Source of the DNA: Opitutaceae bacterium
GTDB taxonomy: Bacteria > Verrucomicrobiota > Verrucomicrobiia > Opitutales > Opitutaceae
DNA length: 64,000 nt
Assembly (NCBI GenBank): GCA_019634615.1
Contig: JAHCAZ010000021.1
Span: forward strand, 1 to 64,000
Direction: 5' to 3'
Notes under the pieces: model-generated
Databases searched by the model: none
Told to the model about the DNA's origin: nothing
Seen by the model: only the letters and a program-made list of their open reading frames with translations
Part shown: positions 57,779-64,000 of the stretch, piece by piece
Position numbering within the stretch: position 1 is the stretch's first letter
Layout of the letters: every line of letters starts with the position of its first letter
Made by a program: the position numbers and the translations under genes

Positions 57779-59137
57779 ATGAAGCTAACCACCCGCCTCC
57801 TGTTCCCGCTCGCGCTGTTGGCCGGATTGCCCGGCCCGACCTCGGCCGAGGAAATGCTCGTCCTGCCCGAGCAGGTCTTCCCGCAACTCAAGCAGGTGAT
57901 GGACAGCGCCGTGACCCAGTCGCCGCGAATGATCCTGAGGAACCTGGACAAGATGATCGCCGAGGGCGACCTCACCCAGGCGCGGGCGGGGCTGTTGCCG
58001 ACGGTTTCGGGCAGTTACCAGATGAGCAAGGCCCGGGATGACCGCGAGGATCAGGTCGAAACGCTCGAGACCGACAAAGTCTACTACAACCTCATGCTTA
58101 GCCAGCCGGTCTTCCACTGGAACGAGCGGCGCAACAACGCCCGGATCGGCCAACTCCGCCGGCAAATCGCCGACCGGCAGTACGTCGAGGCTTACCGCAC
58201 CCTGCTTCTCGAGATCCGCAGCGCCTACATGCAGATGATCCTGAAGAAGATCCAGCTGCTCAATTTCCGCAACGAACAGCGCTTGTCGGACGAGGCGCTC
58301 GCATTGGCTGAGGAGAAATTGGCGCAGAAAGTGACCTCGGAAGGAGAGATCTTCCAGGTGCGCATCGCGAACGAACGCGCCCACCTGGCGACCGAGTATG
58401 CGGAAGTCGAGTTGCTGCAGTTGAAGCAGACGTTTTCCGCCCTGACCGGCCAACCCCTGCCGTCTGACGAGGCCATCCCCGAGGAAATCTACGGTTTGCC
58501 TGCGTCGACGGATCCCGTTCAACGGATGCTGGCGGGTTTCCTGGACCGGGGGGAGGCCTCGGTGCCGCAGTTGCAGATCATGCAGCAGCAGATTGCCGTG
58601 GAGGACCTCACCCTTCAGAACCAACGGAAGCGCCTGCTGCCCAAGTTTAACCTGGTCGCGGGCATCAATCAGGATGAGCAAAGCTATACGGCCAACGTCG
58701 GCCTCAAGTATGGCGTGCGATCGCGGTATGTGGGCTTGCAGGCGAACTGGAACATTTTCGACGGGTTTGCCGCGCGCGGAGCCACGGCCAGCGCCTTGGC
58801 GCGGAAACGCCAGTTGGAGGCCGGATACAAGCAGCTGACGGAGGCGATGGCCCAGGATGCCCAGCGTGCCGCGAAACACGTCGAACTCGCCTTCCGGCAG
58901 ATGCAGATCAACGACCGCATGCTCGCCAGTGCGCGCGAGTTCCTCAAGTACCGGCAGGGCGACTTCCAGCGCGGCCTCGCGTCCGAGACCGATGTTGCGG
59001 CTGCCGAGGCCGGCGTTCGGAGCATGTTCGCCAGCACGGTTTCTTCGCGCTACACCTACCTGATGCGCATCGCCGAGTTCGTCTCGCTCGTCGGCGCCGA
59101 CCCGGCGATGGCCAATCTCGATCGGCCGAAGGCCTGA
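57779..59137 (+). CDS. TolC-family outer-membrane efflux channel
   Basis: 452 aa with a signal peptide (KLTTRLLFPLALLAGLPG, cleavage near TSAEE). The mature part is mostly alpha-helical with the two repeats of the TolC family. Typical stretches are the first-repeat helix (RAGLLPTVSGSYQ), FHWNERRNNARIGQL and the second-repeat segment VGLQANWNIFDGFAA. The ATG at 57779 is preferred over one at 57746 because it starts directly with the signal peptide. The adaptor follows 10 bp downstream. It connects the inner-membrane pump to the exterior; substrates are unknown. Confidence 0.9.
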   Translation: MKLTTRLLFPLALLAGLPGPTSAEEMLVLPEQVFPQLKQVMDSAVTQSPRMILRNLDKMIAEGDLTQARAGLLPTVSGSYQMSKARDDREDQVETLETDKVYYNLMLSQPVFHWNERRNNARIGQLRRQIADRQYVEAYRTLLLEIRSAYMQMILKKIQLLNFRNEQRLSDEALALAEEKLAQKVTSEGEIFQVRIANERAHLATEYAEVELLQLKQTFSALTGQPLPSDEAIPEEIYGLPASTDPVQRMLAGFLDRGEASVPQLQIMQQQIAVEDLTLQNQRKRLLPKFNLVAGINQDEQSYTANVGLKYGVRSRYVGLQANWNIFDGFAARGATASALARKRQLEAGYKQLTEAMAQDAQRAAKHVELAFRQMQINDRMLASAREFLKYRQGDFQRGLASETDVAAAEAGVRSMFASTVSSRYTYLMRIAEFVSLVGADPAMANLDRPKA

Positions 59138-59147
59138 GGATCCCGCC

Positions 59148-60260
59148 ATGAAAGCAGCCACCAAGGTCATCATCGCCGTTGCGGCGGTCGGCGCGGGCAT
59201 CGCCGGCTACCTGCATTTCTCCCGCCCGGTCGCCCTCGTGGCCACGGTCACCGCCGGCACCGCCTACAAGGCCGTGCCGGGCAGCGTCACGGTCCAGGCC
59301 GAGTATGTGATGGAGCTCAAGAGCGAGGTCGGCGGCCGGGTCATCCGGAGCGAGCTCGACCCGGGCAAGCGCGTCCGCGCCGGCGAGGTGCTCGCGCAGC
59401 TCGACACCGGCGACCTCGAGCTCGAGATCGAGGGCATCCGCGACAAATACGAGGCGGAGAAGCGCCGCATCGCCGTCGGCTCGGCCATCCTCCTGCAGTT
59501 GCAGAGCGAGCGCGAGACGCTCGAGAACTACGAGCGCCTCACCAAGTCCGGCAATTACCCCGAGGCCGAGCTCATCAAGCAACGCCGCCTGGTCCAGCGC
59601 ACCGAGCAGAACCTCGAGCTTGAGAAGGTCGCCAACCAGCAGCTGCTCGACAACTTCGAGAACACATTGAAGGTGAAGCAGCGGCAGCTCGAGAAGATGA
59701 CCATCTTCGCCCCCTTCGACGGCGTCGTCTCCACCGTCCTCGCCCGGCCGGGCGACCTCATCAATCCCAACTGGCCGATCGCCACGCTCATTTCCACCAG
59801 CCGCACGGTCGAGGCCAAGATCAGCGAGGAGAATTTCGCCGACCTGAGGATCGGCCAGAAGGCCTCGGTGCGATTCCTGCCTTACGGCGTGAACCTTTTC
59901 GACGCCACGATCGTCAAGATCCTCCCGACCTCCGACCCCTCCACGCAGCGCTACATCGTCCACCTCGACGTGAAGATCGAGCCCGAGAAGCTCGTCCCTG
60001 GCATCACCGGCGAGGTCACCATCGTCGTGGGCGAGCGGGAGGCGGAAGCCAACGTGCCGCGGCGGGCGTTGTTCGGCACCAACCTCCTGGTCGTGAAAGA
60101 CGGGGTGGTGGAGCTGCGCGAGGTCGAGATCGGTTTCACCAGCCTTACGACGGTCGAGGTCCGCAAGGGCGTCGCGACCGGCGAGGAGGTCATCATCGAC
60201 GAGATCGACCGGTTTCGCGCCGGCGACCGGGTGCGGGCGCGCCGGGTGACCAACGACTAG
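59148..60260 (+). CDS. HlyD/MacA-type periplasmic adaptor subunit
   Basis: 370 aa. One N-terminal membrane anchor (VIIAVAAVGAGIAGYLHF), then a lipoyl half-motif (LKSEVGGRVIRSELDPGKRV), a long helical hairpin (about 90-185, QSERETLENYERLTK) and the second lipoyl half (TIFAPFDGVVSTVLARPG). The beta-barrel and membrane-proximal domains follow, with VPRRALFGTNLLVVKDG near the end. It links the permease/ATPase to the TolC-like channel. ATG at 59148. Confidence 0.92.
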   Translation: MKAATKVIIAVAAVGAGIAGYLHFSRPVALVATVTAGTAYKAVPGSVTVQAEYVMELKSEVGGRVIRSELDPGKRVRAGEVLAQLDTGDLELEIEGIRDKYEAEKRRIAVGSAILLQLQSERETLENYERLTKSGNYPEAELIKQRRLVQRTEQNLELEKVANQQLLDNFENTLKVKQRQLEKMTIFAPFDGVVSTVLARPGDLINPNWPIATLISTSRTVEAKISEENFADLRIGQKASVRFLPYGVNLFDATIVKILPTSDPSTQRYIVHLDVKIEPEKLVPGITGEVTIVVGEREAEANVPRRALFGTNLLVVKDGVVELREVEIGFTSLTTVEVRKGVATGEEVIIDEIDRFRAGDRVRARRVTND

Positions 60261-60311
60261 CCCCGGCGCCCGATCCCGGCCGCGCGCCTGCCCCCACGAT
60301 CATCCTTCCCG

Positions 60312-61556
60312 ATGTCGCCCAACCTCCGCATCGCCTTCCGCTTCCTCACCGCGAAGAAGCGGGCCATGTTGATGAGCCTCTCGTGCATCGTGCTCGGCGT
60401 GGGCCTGTTCGTCGTCACCCAGGCCACCACGAGCGGCTTCGAGGAATTCTTCATCAAGACGATCCTCGGGACCAACGGGGCCATCCGCATCGAGGACAAG
60501 ATCCAGTTCACGATTCGCAGCATGGCGGCCGGCGGCTGGGGCTCGAAATACGAGATCAAGACGAAGGAGGGTCGGAAATACATCGAGGGCATCGAGGAGC
60601 CGAAGCTCGTCATCGACGCCGTCCGGCGATTCCCCAACGTGGCCGGCGTTTCCGAGGTGCTGCACGGCGCCGTGATCATGCGCAGCTCCTTCAAGACCGA
60701 GTCGGTGCGGGTTTACGGCATCAATCTCGATGATCACGAGCGCGTCTCCGACATCCGCCGGCAGATCGTCCGCGGCAATATCGCGGACTTCCAGGGGGCC
60801 ATCACCGGTTCCTTGGTCGGCCTCGAGATGGCCCAGCGCATGCAGCTCGAGGTCGGCGATACCTACCAGCTCGAGGTCGGCGGCCAGGTGCGGCGCTACA
60901 AGGTGACGGCCATCTACGAGACCGGCGTGAGCGACATCGACCGCGTGCGCGTTTACCTCAACATGGGCGAGGCTCGCTCCCTCCTCATGAAGCCCACCGG
61001 CGCCTCCTTCATCCAGGTCGGCCTGATCGACAAGGACCGCGCCCGGGAGGATGCCAAGCGCATGACCGAAGTCCTGCAGCACAACACCAAGAGCTGGCAG
61101 GAGCGCGAGAAGACCTGGCTCGATGTCTTCTATGCCCTGCGCATCTCGTCCGCGATCACGGTCTCGGTGTTCACCCTCATCGCGGGCCTGGCCATGTTCA
61201 ACACCCTGGCCATGATCGTGATGGAGAAGACCAAGGAGATCGCGATCCTGCGCTCCATGGGCTACACCCGCGAGGACATCTCGCGCATCTTCCTCTGGCA
61301 GGCGACGATCGTCCTCGCGATCGGCACGGTGACCGGCTGGATCCTGGGCGCCGCCATCACCTTTGGCGTCTCGCGCACGCCGATCAACATCCGCGGCATC
61401 TTCGCCGCCGACACCTTCATCGTCTCCTGGTCGATCTGGCACTATGTCGCCGCCACCGTCACCGCCGTGCTCATGGTCATGCTGGCCAGCCTGGTGCCCG
61501 CGCGCCGCGCGGCCCGGCTCGAGCCCGGCGACGTCATCCGCGGCACCGCCCAGTAG
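60312..61556 (+). CDS. FtsX/MacB-type ABC transporter permease
   Basis: 414 aa. An N-terminal membrane helix (MSLSCIVLGVGLFVVTQAT) is followed by a ~230-residue periplasmic MacB_PCD-like domain. Three further helices form the FtsX domain (AITVSVFTLIAGLAMFNTL, IVLAIGTVTGWILGAAITF, YVAATVTAVLMVMLASL). The coupling region EKTKEIAILRSMGYTREDI is characteristic. In MacB the ATPase is fused to the permease; here it is encoded separately just downstream, as in LolCDE-like systems. Confidence 0.92.
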   Translation: MSPNLRIAFRFLTAKKRAMLMSLSCIVLGVGLFVVTQATTSGFEEFFIKTILGTNGAIRIEDKIQFTIRSMAAGGWGSKYEIKTKEGRKYIEGIEEPKLVIDAVRRFPNVAGVSEVLHGAVIMRSSFKTESVRVYGINLDDHERVSDIRRQIVRGNIADFQGAITGSLVGLEMAQRMQLEVGDTYQLEVGGQVRRYKVTAIYETGVSDIDRVRVYLNMGEARSLLMKPTGASFIQVGLIDKDRAREDAKRMTEVLQHNTKSWQEREKTWLDVFYALRISSAITVSVFTLIAGLAMFNTLAMIVMEKTKEIAILRSMGYTREDISRIFLWQATIVLAIGTVTGWILGAAITFGVSRTPINIRGIFAADTFIVSWSIWHYVAATVTAVLMVMLASLVPARRAARLEPGDVIRGTAQ

Positions 61557-61570
61557 ACCGCCTTCCGCCC

Positions 61571-62260
61571 ATGCCTTCGGACCAAGCTCGAATCGCCCTC
61601 AAGTGCAGCAACATCCACCGGTACCTCGGGCAGGGGGAGGGGCGCGTGCATGTGCTCAAGGGCGTTTCCTTCGAGGCGCATCCCGGTCAGGTCTACGCCA
61701 TCGTCGGCCCCTCGGGCTGCGGCAAGAGCACGCTGCTCTACCTGCTCGGGCTCCTTGACCGGCAGGACGACGGTGACATCTGGATCGACGAGCGGAAGAT
61801 GTCCGACCGCAGCGACGCCGAGCGCACGGCCGCCCGCGGCGAGCACATCGGCTTCGTCTTCCAGTTCCACTTCCTGATGCAGGAGTTCACCGCGCTCGAG
61901 AACGTCATGATGCCCATGCGCAAGCTCGGGCGCCTGTCGCCCCGGGACATGGAGGAGCGGGCGCGTCATCTCCTTGATTCCGTGGGCCTGGGCGACAAGG
62001 CCCACCGCCTCGGCAACCAGCTCTCCGGCGGCGAGCAGCAGCGGGTGGCCATCGCCCGCGCGCTGGCGAACCAGCCGGCCATCATCCTGGCCGACGAGCC
62101 GACCGGCAACCTCGACGTGAAGAACTCGGGCATGGTTTTCGACCTGCTGACCAAGCTCGCGAAGGAAAACGGCCAGGCCGTGATCCTGGTGACGCACAAT
62201 CCCGACATCGCCAATCGTTGCGACACGATCAGGCCGATGCGCGACGGCGTTTTCATCTGA
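61571..62260 (+). CDS. MacB/LolD-type ABC transporter ATP-binding protein
   Basis: 229 aa. Walker A is VGPSGCGKSTLLYLLG, the Q-loop region is IGFVFQFHFLMQEF, the signature is QLSGGEQQRVAIARAL, and Walker B is IILADEPTGNLD, followed by the H-loop VTHNPDIA. LolD/MacB-class ATPases share this size. It powers the permease at 60312-61556, 14 bp upstream. Confidence 0.95.
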   Translation: MPSDQARIALKCSNIHRYLGQGEGRVHVLKGVSFEAHPGQVYAIVGPSGCGKSTLLYLLGLLDRQDDGDIWIDERKMSDRSDAERTAARGEHIGFVFQFHFLMQEFTALENVMMPMRKLGRLSPRDMEERARHLLDSVGLGDKAHRLGNQLSGGEQQRVAIARALANQPAIILADEPTGNLDVKNSGMVFDLLTKLAKENGQAVILVTHNPDIANRCDTIRPMRDGVFI

Positions 62261-62305
62261 CCAAGGCCGGGCCGGGGCGGGCGGGGAAGGGGGGCGCGGC
62301 GGCGA

Positions 62306-62340
62306 TTGTCGTCGGGAGAGAAATTTTGGTTTACATTGGA
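62306..62340 (+). promoter_or_regulatory. AT-rich patch, possible promoter of the act operon
   Basis: GAGAAATTTTGGTTTACATTGG stands out from the GC-rich surroundings upstream of the small Tat-like gene. TTGTCG at 62306 could be a -35, but the -10 candidates (TTTACA, TACATT) match poorly or are spaced at 18-20 bp. Confidence 0.25.
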
Positions 62341-62394
62341 ATTGCCGCCTCCTTCGCTGGTGCCTCTTTTGCCGAACACACCTACGCACGAACC

Positions 62395-62580
62395 GTGAGC
62401 CACGATCCCACGCGAAAGCATTTCTTTGCCAAAATCATCGGATTGATCGCCGCCGCCGGCCTCGCCCCGCGGCTGCTGGCGAGTAAGCCTGCCCAGCCGG
62501 CGCCGACGCCGGTGGCCTCCGGTGGGATCGAACTCCGCCCCGAGACCCGCGCCGTCGCCCGGCGCGCGGATTCGGTTTAA
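62395..62580 (+). CDS. 61-aa small Tat-signal-like protein before actA
   Basis: GTG start at 62395; a longer in-frame ATG at 62218 would overlap the ATPase gene. The product begins SHDPTRKHFFAKIIGLIAAAGLAP, with a basic-aromatic-hydrophobic pattern like the leader of Tat substrates but with only one Arg before the hydrophobic stretch. A short tail RPETRAVARRADSV follows. It stops 27 bp before actA. I recall similar short proteins ahead of alternative complex III genes in related bacteria, but this was not verified. Function unknown. Confidence 0.6.
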   Translation: MSHDPTRKHFFAKIIGLIAAAGLAPRLLASKPAQPAPTPVASGGIELRPETRAVARRADSV

Positions 62581-62607
62581 CCGCAACCGGCCCGGTATTT
62601 TCGGATT

Positions 62608-63261
62608 ATGTCTAACCTTTTCCCGAAGTCGGCCAACAAGCTGCCGCTGCAGATCATCGTCTTCCTGTTCGTGTTCGGCGGCATCGCCACGGCGGGCGTC
62701 ACGTACTACATGACGCCCAAGTACACCCGGGTCGGCTACGCCCCGGTGCAGCCCGTGCCCTTCAGCCACGCCCTGCACGCGGGCCAGCTCGGCCTCGATT
62801 GCCGTTACTGCCACACCGGCGTCGACAAGGGCCCGGCGTCCGTGGTCCCCACCGCGCAGACGTGCATGAACTGCCACAATCAGGTCAAGCCCGACAGCCC
62901 CCTGCTGGCCGTCGTGCGCCAGAGTTACGAGACCGGCACCCCGGTCCCGTGGGTCAAGATCCACCAGGTGCCCGACTATGCCTACTTCAACCACTCGGCG
63001 CACGTGAACCGCGGCGTCAGCTGCGTCGAGTGCCACGGCAAGATCAACGAGATGGAAGTCGTCTCCCACGCGCAGCCGCTGAGCATGGGTTTCTGCCTCG
63101 ATTGCCACCGCAACCCCGAGCTGCGCGTCCGCGAGCCGGGTGACGTCTACGACCTCAACTCCCCGACCATCGCGGAGAAGTCCGGCGTCGAGGCCGGCAA
63201 GAAGTTTATCCACGACTGGAACATCAAGCCCCCGCAAAGCTGCTCCGGCTGTCATCGATGA
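62608..63261 (+). CDS. actA: pentaheme cytochrome c, alternative complex III subunit ActA
   Basis: 217 aa. A membrane anchor at about 13-33 (PLQIIVFLFVFGGIATAG) places the rest in the periplasm. Five CxxCH haem sites are seen at residues 65-69, 86-90, 139-143, 163-167 and 212-216, as in ActA of alternative complex III. That complex oxidises menaquinol and passes electrons to cytochrome c or the terminal oxidase. Its TGA overlaps the ATG of the next gene (ATGA). Confidence 0.93.
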   Translation: MSNLFPKSANKLPLQIIVFLFVFGGIATAGVTYYMTPKYTRVGYAPVQPVPFSHALHAGQLGLDCRYCHTGVDKGPASVVPTAQTCMNCHNQVKPDSPLLAVVRQSYETGTPVPWVKIHQVPDYAYFNHSAHVNRGVSCVECHGKINEMEVVSHAQPLSMGFCLDCHRNPELRVREPGDVYDLNSPTIAEKSGVEAGKKFIHDWNIKPPQSCSGCHR

Positions 63262-64000
63262 AACGCAAATTTAACCATCCCGCTCCCTCCGAACGCGCGC
63301 TGTCCGGCCCGCAGTACTGGCGCAGCCTCGATGAGCTGGCGGCCACGCCTGGCTTCCAGGAGCAGCTCGCCCGCGAATTCCCCGAGGGTGCCTCGCAACT
63401 CGACGGGGTCGACCGCCGCCAGTTCATGAAGATCATGGCCGCGTCCTTTGCCCTCGGTGGCATTGGCCTGGCCGGCTGCCGTCGTCCCGAAGCCCACATC
63501 CTCCCCTTCGGCAAGTCCGTCGAGGGCGTGATTCCCGGCCTCCCGCTTTACTTCGCGACGGCGATGCCGCTGCGCAAGTCCGCGCTCCCGCTCCTCGCCG
63601 AGACCCATCAGGGCCGCCCGACCAAGCTCGAGGGCAACCCTGCCTACGCCCCGCACGGCGGCGCCAGCTCCCTGCTCGCCCAGGCCTCGGTGCTCGATCT
63701 CTACGATCCCGACCGCGCCACCGCCCACACCCAGAATGGCGCCGTCCTCGACGCCGCCGCGGTCAACGACCTCCTCGCCAAGCTCGGCGCCGACTACGCC
63801 GCGACGCAGGGTGCCGGCCTCGCCTTCCTCGCCGAGGAATCCTCGTCGCCGACCCGCGCCCGCCTGCTCGGCAAGCTGAAGCAGAAGTTGCCCCGCGCCA
63901 TCTGGGCCGAGTACGAGCCCGTGCAGGACGAGGCGCCGCTCGCCGCCGCCCGCGCCGCCTTCGGCCGCGACGTCAAGCCGGTCTACCATTTCGCCAAGGC
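63258..64000 (+). CDS. actB: alternative complex III iron-sulfur/molybdopterin-like subunit ActB (5' part)
   Basis: The first 247 residues are in the window; the gene runs off the right edge. The start ATG overlaps the actA stop. A twin-arginine leader is visible: DRRQFMKIMAASFALGGIGLAGC, by position with Arg53-Arg54 and a possible lipobox Cys74. Downstream GRPTKLEGNPAYAPHGGASS and VLDLYDPDRA resemble the molybdopterin-oxidoreductase-like ActB1 domain, which in this complex has lost its cofactor. The iron-sulfur domain is expected beyond the window. Confidence 0.9.
   Translation, partial: MKRKFNHPAPSERALSGPQYWRSLDELAATPGFQEQLAREFPEGASQLDGVDRRQFMKIMAASFALGGIGLAGCRRPEAHILPFGKSVEGVIPGLPLYFATAMPLRKSALPLLAETHQGRPTKLEGNPAYAPHGGASSLLAQASVLDLYDPDRATAHTQNGAVLDAAAVNDLLAKLGADYAATQGAGLAFLAEESSSPTRARLLGKLKQKLPRAIWAEYEPVQDEAPLAAARAAFGRDVKPVYHFAK

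Noticed and set aside
1..64000. CRISPR arrays, tRNA or rRNA genes, phage genes, integrase/att sites
   Set aside because: None recognised on either strand; the only repeats of note are the transposase-element ends near 371-3976.

Overview
The window is GC-rich, gene-dense DNA from a Gram-negative bacterium. It holds outer-membrane efflux parts, an ABC-dependent polysaccharide export pair and the first genes of an alternative complex III (act) operon. The act genes plus the general style of the proteins suggest Verrucomicrobiota, perhaps Opitutaceae. That placement is an inference from gene content and was not checked by any search.

Layout. (1) 1-4000 is mobile DNA. It contains a 5' fragment of a group II intron, and two same-orientation, equal-length (1051 bp) copies of a REP-type Y1 (HUH) transposase element with 27-bp inverted ends. 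An AT-richer lipoprotein gene lies between the copies. (2) 4107-57613 is a very large surface-glycan locus, almost entirely on the minus strand, with many 4-bp ATGA start/stop overlaps. One plus-strand gene (28595-30301) divides it into two blocks. (3) 57779-62260 (plus) is a MacAB/TolC-type tripartite efflux operon: outer-membrane channel, adaptor, FtsX-type permease and ATPase. (4) 62395-64000 (plus) starts the act operon: a 61-aa Tat-like small protein, the pentaheme ActA and a truncated ActB.

How the glycan locus seems to work. The block upstream in transcription (57613 down to 30309) begins with an ABC permease (Wzm-like). It continues with cysC, cysD and cysN (PAPS synthesis), the ABC ATPase with a C-terminal Wzt-type domain, a sulfotransferase and a TIGR04325-like methyltransferase. 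This reads as a system that makes, sulfates and exports a polysaccharide. Next come three related glycosyltransferase/coiled-coil proteins, two of them each followed by a paralogous methyltransferase, then a GT4, large membrane proteins, an O-acyltransferase and a GT2. The second block (28484 down to 4107) encodes GT2 enzymes, an epimerase, a UDP-sugar-dehydrogenase-like protein lacking the catalytic cysteine, an SDR and a Gfo/Idh/MocA oxidoreductase. It also has an AlgI/SGNH O-acetylation pair, a GDP-heptose cassette (kinase, nucleotidyltransferase, isomerase, phosphatase) with a transaldolase, further membrane proteins and several methyltransferases. No initiating phosphoglycosyltransferase, Wzx or Wzy was recognised, so chain initiation probably lies outside the window.

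Most interesting points: the PAPS-synthesis genes embedded between the two halves of a polysaccharide ABC exporter; duplicated GT-methyltransferase modules with decaying catalytic motifs and coiled coils next to Wzt; an NPDV...HY...G..EGR module shared by five otherwise different proteins; two copies of a membrane-protein pair; and the twin transposase elements with unusual inverted ends.
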